From the NCBI RefSeq assembly GCF_001758365.1, contig NZ_LZFO01000019.1, forward strand, positions 1-41,261: a stretch of DNA of 41,261 nucleotides, in the 5' to 3' direction. The first letter of the stretch is position 1; each line of letters opens with the position of its first letter. The position numbers and the translations under genes are program-made. This document shows positions 9,812-16,929 of this stretch, piece by piece. This DNA comes from Clostridium acetireducens DSM 10703 (GTDB lineage: Bacteria > Bacillota > Clostridia > Clostridiales > Clostridiaceae). The notes beneath the pieces were generated by a model, which had not been told where the DNA came from, ran no database searches, and saw nothing but the letters and a program-made list of their open reading frames with translations.

Positions 9812-10202
9812 ACTGAATAAAATATTAAAGAAAAAGCTAGTATAATTTCAGAGAAAAATAATTAAAAATAATCTATATAAAAATAATAAGACTAGACCCA
9901 TAAAGAGAGTTTGGAAATAATTTGAATGAATTTTAGACACTCTTAGAAGAAAAAATAAAAAAACTCCGTAATTCATCACAGGACGTGATGAGCCAATTTC
10001 CGCACCAAGGACGGTGCATAAATTGGGTAGGAGTTTTTTTATTTTTTATTCTTAGAGTGTCTTAATGAAATGACTTATTTCCAAACTCTCTTTATGGGTC
10101 TAGTCTTATTATTTTTATATAGATTATTTTTAATTATTTTTCTCTGAAATTATACTAGCTTTTTCTTTAATATTTTATATAGCTTATTTTTCTATTAAAT
10201 TA
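9793..10202. repeat. giant palindromic element E2 (forward core)
   Basis: Largest copy, 410 bp. The apex (about 9963-10034) carries hairpins TCATCAC-AGGAC-GTGATGA and GCACC-AAGGAC-GGTGC inside ACTCC/GGAGT. Arms of more than 100 bp pair almost perfectly, including the locus-specific stretch GACTAGACCC/GGGTCTAGTC. The outer arm reaches back into the DJ-1 gene: TAATTTAATAGAAAAATAA at 9793-9811 reappears inverted ending at 10202, with a few mismatches just inside it. It would also form a giant hairpin in the transcript, before brnQ. Confidence 0.95.
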
Positions 10203-10282
10203 TATCAATGATTTTTCTATTTAACAATTTAATTTAGTTAAGGAAATTAGCGAAATATTTTCATTGTGGAAATTTATATACT

Positions 10283-10369
10283 GTAAAATTGACAATAATT
10301 TAAGTTATTAATTTGAAATATAAAAAATTGGTAAAATTGAATGTAGTTAAATACAGTTTTTGTAAAATT
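10283..10369 (+). promoter_or_regulatory. three direct GTAAAATT repeats upstream of brnQ
   Basis: GTAAAATT occurs at 10283-10290, 10331-10338 and 10362-10369, within the 230 bp between E2 and brnQ. A TTGACA-like -35 overlaps the first copy (10289-10294) but has no good -10 at 16-18 bp. Possible operator repeats; in DNA this AT-rich chance recurrence is possible. Confidence 0.25.
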
Positions 10370-10428
10370 ACCAGTTTTACTCAATATTGTTAATGATAAA
10401 TAATAGATTATATAAAGGGGGTTTGTGT

Positions 10429-11724
10429 ATGAGTAAAGAAGTAAAAGATTCATTGGTACTTGGATTTTGTATGTTTGCTATCTTTTTTGGTGCAGGTAAT
10501 TTAATATTTCCACCTTTCTTAGGAATGATGGCAGGAACTAAATATCCCTTTGCAATAATTGGATTTGTTTTAACAGATGCTGGTCTATCTTTATTAGGTA
10601 TTCTTGCTTGTGCTAAGTCTAATTCTAGTTTCTATGAAATGACAGCTAGAGTAGATAAATATTTTACTATAATAGCTGCTAGTGCTTTAGTTATAACTAT
10701 TGGACCTTTGGTGGCAATACCAAGAACTGCTGCTACTACTTTTGAAATATCTGTGCTTCCATTTATACCTTCTGCTAATGTGCTTATTGCAGTTATTTTA
10801 TATTTTGCAATAACTTTATTATTTGTGCTAAAGCGTTCTTCTATTGTAGATAACATAGGTTCTAAATTAACACCTGTACTTTTAGTAGTACTTTTAATAT
10901 TAATTGTAAAAGGTACTTTATTTCCTGTAGGACCTATAGTAGATACTGGAGTTAAAAATATGTTTCCAAGAGCTGCACTAGAAGGTTACCAAACTATGGA
11001 TGCTATTGGTTCTGTAATAACTACTGCTATAATTTTAATAAGTGCTAGAGATAAAGGATACAATAGTGATAGAGATGTATTAAGGATATTAATAAAATCA
11101 GGAATAGTATGTGTAGTTTCATTATCTATTGTGTACGGAGGACTTACTTATTTGGGAAGTCAGATGATAACTATTCTACCAGCAGATGTTCCTAAAACTA
11201 AAATAGTAACAGAAATATCAAGAAGAGTTTTAGGAAATGGAGGAAGTATTGCTTTATCTATAATAGTAGCATTAGCTTGTTTAACTACTTCCATAGGACT
11301 TACTTCTTCAGCAGCAGAATTTTTTAATAAGCTTACAAAAAATAGAATTTCTTATAATGCTACTGCAATAATTATAGTTGTAATAAGTACATTCATTGCT
11401 ACTATGGGAGTGGATTGTATAGTTAGTTTTGCATTCCCTATACTTCAAATTTTATATCCTGTAGTTATGACATTGATAATTATAGTTTTATTAGGGGATT
11501 TTGTTAGCGATGATAGAGCTACATCTTTTACAATTTATTTAACCTTAATTATTAGTGTAATGGATGTTTTAGTTAATTCTCTTGGATTTAATATAGGTTT
11601 TGCTAAGGCTATATTGAAGTTCATACCTTTAGTAGATGTAGGTTTTGGATGGATTGTTCCTGCAGCACTTGCTTTAGTAGGCTCTGTGATTTATTGTAAG
11701 AAGTTCCCTAGGAAAGTAGCGTGA
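10429..11724 (+). CDS. brnQ: branched-chain amino acid transporter BrnQ
   Basis: Membrane carrier of the LIVCS family (branched-chain amino acid:cation symport), 431 residues from the ATG at 10429, which follows AAAGGGGG at a good distance; an in-frame ATG at 10387 has no such site. The N-terminus FGAGNLIFPPFLGMMAG is the family signature, followed by about twelve hydrophobic segments; AIPRTAATTFE near residue 90 is also conserved. It would import Leu/Ile/Val for Stickland metabolism, in keeping with the 2-oxoacid ferredoxin oxidoreductase farther along. The gene is monocistronic: E2 is upstream and the F2 repeat with a terminator is downstream. Confidence 0.95.
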   Translation: MSKEVKDSLVLGFCMFAIFFGAGNLIFPPFLGMMAGTKYPFAIIGFVLTDAGLSLLGILACAKSNSSFYEMTARVDKYFTIIAASALVITIGPLVAIPRTAATTFEISVLPFIPSANVLIAVILYFAITLLFVLKRSSIVDNIGSKLTPVLLVVLLILIVKGTLFPVGPIVDTGVKNMFPRAALEGYQTMDAIGSVITTAIILISARDKGYNSDRDVLRILIKSGIVCVVSLSIVYGGLTYLGSQMITILPADVPKTKIVTEISRRVLGNGGSIALSIIVALACLTTSIGLTSSAAEFFNKLTKNRISYNATAIIIVVISTFIATMGVDCIVSFAFPILQILYPVVMTLIIIVLLGDFVSDDRATSFTIYLTLIISVMDVLVNSLGFNIGFAKAILKFIPLVDVGFGWIVPAALALVGSVIYCKKFPRKVA

Positions 11725-11762
11725 TTTTTTTAGTAAAGAGCTTTTTTAGTTAAGAGCTTTTT

Positions 11763-11840
11763 TAGTTAAGAGTTTAGAGTTTAGAGTTGAGAGTTGTGGA
11801 GAATTTTTCTCCATTGCATTGCGAAAAATTTTTGATTTTG
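11763..11840 (+). repeat. heptad repeat element F2 (left half only)
   Basis: AGAGTTT and AGAGTTG units lead into GGAGAATTTTTCTCC, CATTGCGAAAAATTTTTG, the same order as in F1. No inverted right end is present, so this is a half element or a deletion derivative. It is preceded by two extra TTTTTTAGTTAAGAG-type units. Confidence 0.75.
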
Positions 11841-11884
11841 TTGAGAGTTGAGAAATTTATATTTAATATAGAGGTTTAGTAGTG

Positions 11885-11919
11885 CAATTTCAGTAAAAAT
11901 TTTATTTTTACTGGAATTG
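11885..11919 (+). terminator. intrinsic terminator after brnQ
   Basis: CAATTTCAGTAAAAA pairs with TTTTTACTGGAATTG (one mismatch) and is followed by a run of nine T. Nearly identical hairpins lie inside F1 and F5, showing it belongs to the F repeat. Confidence 0.85.
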
Positions 11920-11989
11920 TATTTTTTTTTACTGTTGACATAAATATTAAAGTGTAGTAAATTTAACTTGTAATAAAAAACTATACCAA

Positions 11990-12096
11990 TAAGGAAGAAT
12001 TTCTGACTTAGAGGTAATTTATATATTCTAAGACCAAGGGAGTTCCTAAGGTTGAGGAGGGCTTTATAACTTAATAGGTATTTTTTGCCTTCCTTA
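11990..12096 (+). promoter_or_regulatory. structured leader upstream of the HydG-like gene
   Basis: An 8-bp closing helix TAAGGAAG (11990-11997) / CTTCCTTA (12089-12096) encloses about 90 nt that contains a second helix CTTAGA/TCTAAG (12007-12012 with 12027-12032) and a G-rich stretch AGACCAAGGGAGTTCC then GGTTGAGGAGGG. It ends about 20 nt before the AGGAGG site of the gene. This is the layout of a riboswitch or protein-binding leader, but I cannot match it to a known class. Confidence 0.4.
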
Positions 12097-12129
12097 GAAT
12101 ATTTATTTTAAATTTAGGAGGGTATTTTT

Positions 12130-13557
12130 ATGTTTGAAGATGAAAAAAATTGTATAGACGATGGAAAGGATTTTATTAATGATGAGAAAATTTGGGAACA
12201 AATTAATGCAGCTAAAAATCCTAATCCATCAGAAATAAGAGAAATACTAAAAAAATCTGCAAAAAAAATAAGATTAGAACCAGAAGAAACAGCAAAATTA
12301 ATTCAAGTAGAAGATAAAGAATTACTAGAAGAAATGTTTGCTCTTGCAAGAAAAATAAAAGAAGAAGTTTATGGAAACAGAATAGTATTTTTTGCACCTA
12401 TTTATATAGGAAATAAGTGTGAAAATAATTGTGTTTATTGTGGATTTAGAAATAACAATAATTCTATAGTTAGAAAAACGTTAACTATGGACGAGCTAAG
12501 AGAAGAAGTTAGAATAGTAGAAAAAGAAGGTCATAAAAGAGCTATACTTGTATATGGAGAACATCCAGATTATGATGCAAATTTTATGGCAGAAACAATA
12601 AAAACAGTATATGATACAAAAACTGATAATGGAGAAATAAGAAGAGTTAATATAAATGCAGCACCACTTAATGTGGAAGGCTATAAAAAGTTAAATGAAG
12701 TGGGTATAGGAACATTTCAAATATTCCAAGAAACATATCACCATGAAACTTATAAAAAATTACATCCAAAAGGAGACAGAAAAAGCAATTATAAATGGAG
12801 ATTATATGGTTTAGATAGAGCTTTGGAAGCAGGTATAGATGACGTTGGAATAGGAGCTTTATTTGGACTTTATGATTGGAGATTTGAAGTTATGGGACTT
12901 TTATATCACACTATTCATTTAGAGGAAACATTTGCAGGAGTAGGTCCTCACACTATATCTTTCCCAAGAATAGAGCCGGCTATAGATAGTCCATTTACTT
13001 TAAGTCATAAATATAAAGTTTCTGATGAAGATTTTAAAAAGATTGTAGCTATAATAAGACTTTCTGTACCATATACAGGAATGATATTAACTGCAAGGGA
13101 AAATCCAAAGGTTAGAGAAGAAGTACTTCCATTAGGAGTTTCTCAAATTGATGCAGGTTCAAGAATTGGTGTTGGTGGATATAAGCAATTTGAAAAAGGA
13201 TATGTGCCAGAGAAGGAACAATTCCAATTAGGAGATATGAGATCATTAGATGAAGCTATAAGAGCAGTCTGTGCTCAAGGATGCATTCCATCTTTTTGTA
13301 CAGCAGGTTATAGATCAGCAAGAACAGGTGAACATTTTATGGGAATAGCCAAGAAAAGCCTTGTTCATAACTATTGTATGCCAAATGCTATATTTACTTT
13401 TAAAGAATATTTATTAGATTATGCTTCAGAAGAAACTAAGAAAGTAGGGGAAGAAGCTATTAAAAAAGCTCTTAATCAATTTGAACCAGAAAAGAGAGAA
13501 TTTATAGAAGACAAGCTAAAACTTATAGAATCAGGACAAAGAGATATATATGTTTAA
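12130..13557 (+). CDS. HydG-like radical SAM protein (variant C-terminal cluster motif)
   Basis: Radical S-adenosylmethionine enzyme of 475 residues, aligned in length and motifs with HydG, the tyrosine lyase that makes CO/CN ligands for the [FeFe]-hydrogenase H-cluster, and with ThiH/NosL relatives. The SAM cluster motif is C97-ENN-C101-VY-C104. HydG-like segments include VNINAAPLNVE, FQETYH and GPHTISFPRIEPA. The C-terminal motif of HydG is CX2CX22C; here the spacing is intact (Cys390, residue 393, Cys416) but residue 393 is Gly (SFCTAGYR instead of CTACYR). Extra Cys occur just before, in VCAQGC. No hydE, hydF or hydrogenase gene is in the window. It may be a paralogue with another product. 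The AGGAGG site is optimal. Confidence 0.85.
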   Translation: MFEDEKNCIDDGKDFINDEKIWEQINAAKNPNPSEIREILKKSAKKIRLEPEETAKLIQVEDKELLEEMFALARKIKEEVYGNRIVFFAPIYIGNKCENNCVYCGFRNNNNSIVRKTLTMDELREEVRIVEKEGHKRAILVYGEHPDYDANFMAETIKTVYDTKTDNGEIRRVNINAAPLNVEGYKKLNEVGIGTFQIFQETYHHETYKKLHPKGDRKSNYKWRLYGLDRALEAGIDDVGIGALFGLYDWRFEVMGLLYHTIHLEETFAGVGPHTISFPRIEPAIDSPFTLSHKYKVSDEDFKKIVAIIRLSVPYTGMILTARENPKVREEVLPLGVSQIDAGSRIGVGGYKQFEKGYVPEKEQFQLGDMRSLDEAIRAVCAQGCIPSFCTAGYRSARTGEHFMGIAKKSLVHNYCMPNAIFTFKEYLLDYASEETKKVGEEAIKKALNQFEPEKREFIEDKLKLIESGQRDIYV

Positions 13558-13891
13558 TGAGAATTTTTCTGAGTTTTTAGAAGGTACTTTGAAAAAAACT
13601 CTAAGTGGAGTAGATTTAAAGGATTCTCTCGATATTTTAGGTGAAAGCATTTTAAGTTATTATAAGGATATACAAGTTTCTTTTGCAAAAAGTTTTGGAA
13701 GAAGATTGTGTTATATAACAGGAGCTGGAGAAGAGCTTTACGAACCTAATGATAAAATACAAGTTTTAGATGGGTATTTTATTTTGATTCAAAATTCTTC
13801 TGTTATTCCTGAATTAGAAAAGGAAATAATAATATCTCTTGTAAAGTTAATTATTGCAGTAAAATGTAGCATAAATTCAAAGAAAAAATAA
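13550..13891 (+). CDS. small hypothetical protein coupled to the HydG-like gene
   Basis: Protein of 113 residues whose ATG overlaps the end of the radical SAM gene by 8 nt, so translation is probably coupled. No family is recognised. It has no membrane segment of note, a mixed alpha/beta pattern and two cysteines (CYITG near residue 53 and VKCS near 105). The final 33 nt (VKCSINSKKK and stop) lie inside the left arm of palindrome E3, so the native C-terminus may have been altered by it. A role as partner or chaperone of the radical enzyme is inference from the overlap only. Confidence 0.65.
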   Translation: MFNENFSEFLEGTLKKTLSGVDLKDSLDILGESILSYYKDIQVSFAKSFGRRLCYITGAGEELYEPNDKIQVLDGYFILIQNSSVIPELEKEIIISLVKLIIAVKCSINSKKK

Positions 13892-14194
13892 TTAAAAATA
13901 ATCTGTATAAAAATAATAATACAGTAGGAATAAAGAGAGTTTGTAAATAATTTGAATGAATTTTAAACACTCTTAGAATAAAAAATAAAAAACTCCGTAA
14001 TTCATCACAGGACGTGATGAGCCAATTTCCGCCCCAAGGACGGGGCATAAATTGGGTAGGAGTTTTTTATTTTTTATTCTTAGAGTGTCTTAATGAAATG
14101 ACTTATTTACAAACTCTCTTTATTCCTACTGTATTATTATTTTTATACAGATTATTTTTAATTATTTTTTCTTTGAATTTATGCTACATTTTAC
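13859..14194. repeat. giant palindromic element E3 (forward core)
   Basis: Palindrome of 336 bp exactly filling the gap between two convergent genes. GTAAAATGTAGCATAAATTC at 13859-13878, which is coding sequence of the 113-residue ORF, reappears inverted at the right end, ending at 14194, one base before the stop codon of the GerMN gene. The second apex hairpin is the GCCCC-AAGGAC-GGGGC version. The middle arm has the locus-specific stretch TACAGTAGGAATAAAG and its exact complement. A frame open through the core is a by-product of the palindrome. Confidence 0.95.
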
Positions 14195-14195
14195 A

Positions 14196-15281
14196 TTATT
14201 TAATTTCTTCTGTATTTTTATAATCTACAGTAAAATATTCGCCTTCTTTCATAGCTATGTGTCCGGAACTATAAGGTTTACCTTCTATAGAAATGTGAAC
14301 TTTATCTACATTATAATAATCTCCTAAAGTATTAGTTATACCTTTTAATATTCCCAATTCCTTAGAAGTACCAGTACTTGCATATTTAGAAAAATCCTTT
14401 GAAAAATCTATATAAGCTTTATTTTCCTTAGTATTTAAATAAACTTTATTTATGGTTATATCCTTACTTATAAGTGGCTGTAATTCCTTTGAAGGAGTTT
14501 CCCTAAAGTATTTTTCAAATACATTCTTTATTTCGTCATTAGTGTTTAATTTAATTGTATCTTTTTTAAACATTATTTTATCTTTAACTATATTAGGATA
14601 ATAAAACTTAATTGTTTGAGGCAACTGTACATTATCTTCTACTTTTTCTAAGGCAGTTACTACTTCAGAATCTTTTGATTTAAAAACAGTTTTAACTAAT
14701 CCAATACCTTTTACATAATAATCTTTTACATTACTATCTTCACCATTATTGGCATCTGTAGTAACTTCAATAGCACTATAATCTCCTGCAGGAGTAGTTA
14801 CATTTACACCTACACCAGTAATTGTCCTCTTTTTACCTTTTGGAGCTTCCCATACCTTACCTTCTATAAGAGGCTCTTTTAACAATACTTCTCCATTTTC
14901 ACTTTTTTCACTGATTAAATTGTCTTTATAATAAAATTCTTCTCTGGAATTTAATAATCGAAGTTCTCCATCTTTATATTCTAACACTTGACCTAAAGTA
15001 GTACCTGGATTTATAATTCTAATTTGAATTTTATTTTCATTTATAAAGTCCACATATACATCCTTTGAAGTATATTCATTTCCAGTACCCTTGTATTTAA
15101 GTTTTCTATTTGAAACAAAAGGATAAAAATCTTTTATAGTATAATCTTTAGTTTTAGATGGTTCCATTACCTTTTTTCCACCTAAATCCTTTTGAGGCTC
15201 AATTTTAGAAGACTTTCTATTATTACATCCTATTGAAAATATCATAAAAAAAGCTACAATAAAGCCTATGTATTTTTTCAT
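14196..15281 (-). CDS. GerMN-domain lipoprotein
   Basis: Predicted secreted lipoprotein of 361 residues. The start is the ATG at 15281, preceded by GGAGGTG; a TTG five codons upstream overlaps that site. A hydrophobic signal segment ends in the lipobox FSIGC, so the mature protein would be anchored at the outer face of the membrane. The middle part is beta-rich and unrecognised. The last 110 residues (from about DTIKLNTNDEIKNVFEKYF through KVYLNTKENKAYIDFSKDF to IEGKPYSSGH) match the GerMN domain found in the germination protein GerM and other sporulation proteins. The gene is convergent with the HydG-like operon and closed by E3. Confidence 0.85.
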   Translation of the reverse strand: MKKYIGFIVAFFMIFSIGCNNRKSSKIEPQKDLGGKKVMEPSKTKDYTIKDFYPFVSNRKLKYKGTGNEYTSKDVYVDFINENKIQIRIINPGTTLGQVLEYKDGELRLLNSREEFYYKDNLISEKSENGEVLLKEPLIEGKVWEAPKGKKRTITGVGVNVTTPAGDYSAIEVTTDANNGEDSNVKDYYVKGIGLVKTVFKSKDSEVVTALEKVEDNVQLPQTIKFYYPNIVKDKIMFKKDTIKLNTNDEIKNVFEKYFRETPSKELQPLISKDITINKVYLNTKENKAYIDFSKDFSKYASTGTSKELGILKGITNTLGDYYNVDKVHISIEGKPYSSGHIAMKEGEYFTVDYKNTEEIK

Positions 15282-15371
15282 AAAGCACACCTCCAAAAAT
15301 ATTTTGTGTAAATCTTTCTATAATTATACACTTATTTTACATAATTTAATAAATAATTTTACTTTTTAGAG

Positions 15372-15423
15372 TTTTGAAAAAACATGGAGATAATTTGCAA
15401 ATTATCTCCATGTTTTTTCAAAA
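15372..15423. repeat. solo palindrome related to E-element arms; likely terminator
   Basis: Perfect inverted repeat with 26-bp arms centred on TTTGCAAA, ending in a T-run on each strand. Its inner part, GGAGATAATTTGCA, is also the outer arm of E5 (18191-18204) and resembles those of E4 and E8. It could be an E element that lost its interior, or the kind of site into which one inserted. It sits between divergent genes, so it could end transcription from neither; its function is unknown. Confidence 0.8.
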
Positions 15424-15540
15424 ACCTAATTCTTATATAAGTAATTGCTTATTAATATTATAAAATAATAATATTTTATTTTTATACTAAAAAGATATAG
15501 AATAATACATGTACATAAATATTAAAAAGGAGGATAAAAT

Positions 15541-16536
15541 ATGAGTAAAGTATCAGGTATTATATTTTGTTTTTTAATAGCACTTGTTGCTACTTATTTG
15601 GGTAATTTAATGCCTATAGTTGGCGGTGCTGTTTTTGGAATTTTAATTGGAATAATTATTAATAACTTTTTTGAAAAGCCTAAGTGGAGTGTAGATGGTG
15701 TAAAATTTACATCTAAAAAAATACTTCAATGGGCAATTATAGTATTGGGAATAGGTTTAAACTTTAATCAAGTAAAAAAGACAGGTTTAGAATCATTATC
15801 TGTAACTATGTTTACTATAGTAACGGCATTTATAACTGCTTATGGTATTGGTAAATTATTAAATATACCATCAAAATTAAAAAGTTTAATTGGTACAGGA
15901 ACAGCTATTTGTGGGGGGTCTGCTATAGCTGCTGTGTCTCCTATAATTGAAGCAGATGAAATGGAAATAGCTTATTCTATATCTACCATATTTTTATTTA
16001 ATATTATAGCTGTTTTCATATTTCCACCTTTAGGACATTTATTGGGATTTTCTGATAAAGCTTTTGGACTTTGGGCAGGAACTGCTATTAATGATACTTC
16101 TTCTGTAGTTGCTGCAGGCTATGCTTTTAGCAATGCTGCTGGGGAGTTTGCTACTATTGTTAAGTTAACAAGAGCTACTATGATTATTCCTATATCTTTA
16201 ATTTTTGCATTTGTAGAATTAAGAAAGAAAAAGAAACAAGCTTCTTCTGGTTCTAGTTTAAATTATTCTTTTTTTAAAATATTTCCTTGGTTTATATTGT
16301 GGTTTGTAGTAGCTTCTTTATTAAATACTTTTGGATTGTTTAGTGATAATTTTATACATTATGCAAATATTTTAGGAAAGTTTATGATTGTAATGGCATT
16401 AACTGCAGTAGGTCTTAGTGCTAATTTCAAGGATATGATTAAAACTGGAGTAAAGCCTATATTGTTAGGCGTTATAGTTTGGTTTAATGTAGCAGTGGTA
16501 AGTCTCATAGTTCAATTTATTACTGGACAAATATAA
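15541..16536 (+). CDS. yeiH: YeiH-type putative sulfate exporter family protein
   Basis: Integral membrane protein of 331 residues with about ten hydrophobic spans, matching the UPF0324/YeiH family of small-anion transporters. Recognisable segments are GIGLNFNQVKKTGLESL, GTGTAICGGSAIAAVSP (residues about 117-133) and WAGTAINDTSSVVAAGY (about 179-195), the two re-entrant-type motifs of the family. The ATG follows AAAGGAGGA. The substrate is unproven. A remnant of a second family member lies at about 39775-39906. E4 lies just downstream. Confidence 0.88.
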   Translation: MSKVSGIIFCFLIALVATYLGNLMPIVGGAVFGILIGIIINNFFEKPKWSVDGVKFTSKKILQWAIIVLGIGLNFNQVKKTGLESLSVTMFTIVTAFITAYGIGKLLNIPSKLKSLIGTGTAICGGSAIAAVSPIIEADEMEIAYSISTIFLFNIIAVFIFPPLGHLLGFSDKAFGLWAGTAINDTSSVVAAGYAFSNAAGEFATIVKLTRATMIIPISLIFAFVELRKKKKQASSGSSLNYSFFKIFPWFILWFVVASLLNTFGLFSDNFIHYANILGKFMIVMALTAVGLSANFKDMIKTGVKPILLGVIVWFNVAVVSLIVQFITGQI

Positions 16537-16537
16537 G

Positions 16538-16580
16538 TTTTTTTAGTGAAGAGTTAATATTTAAGAGTGAAGAGTTGTGG
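16538..16580 (+). repeat. partial heptad repeat F6
   Basis: TTTTTTTAGTGAAGAG, TTAAGAGTG and AAGAGTTGTGG are degenerate F-type units running directly into the left arm of E4. The equivalent stretch F7 precedes E5. Confidence 0.55.
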
Positions 16581-16902
16581 AAATAATTTGCAGATATAAA
16601 ATAATTAAAAATAATATATATGAAAATAATAAGACAGCAGGCATAAAGAGAGTTGGGAAATAATTTGAATGAATTTTAGACACTCTTAGAATAAAAAATA
16701 AAAAACTCCGTAATTCATCACAGGACGTGATGAGCCAATTTCCGCACCAAGGACGGTGCATAAATTGGGTAGGAGTTTTTTTATTTTTTATTCTTAGAGT
16801 GTCTTAATGAAATGACTTATTTCCCAACTCTCTTTATGCCTGTTATTTTATTATTTTCATATATATTATTTTTAATTGTTTTCTATATTTAAATTATTTC
16901 CA
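16578..16902. repeat. giant palindromic element E4 (forward core)
   Basis: Palindrome of about 325 bp between convergent genes. The core is the GCACC-AAGGAC-GGTGC version. The arms are less perfect than in other copies: several mismatches and small indels (GACAGCAGGCATAAAG on the left against ATAACAGGCATAAAG from the right), suggesting an older copy. With its flanks it is homologous to E5 and in the same orientation. Confidence 0.93.
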
Positions 16903-16929
16903 TGCTTTTTTATTCAACAACTTATAATT

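Noticed and set aside
10289-10317. TTGACA as a brnQ promoter
   Set aside because: No acceptable -10 at 16-18 bp; kept only as a remark within the GTAAAATT entry.
10387-10428. Longer start for brnQ
   Set aside because: The in-frame ATG at 10387 has no ribosome binding site, while 10429 follows AAAGGGGG and matches the family N-terminus.
14014-14223. Reading frame of about 69 codons through E3 (and similar ones through E4 and E5)
   Set aside because: It arises because the core palindrome lacks stops in one frame; no ribosome binding site, and the same frame breaks at different points in other copies.
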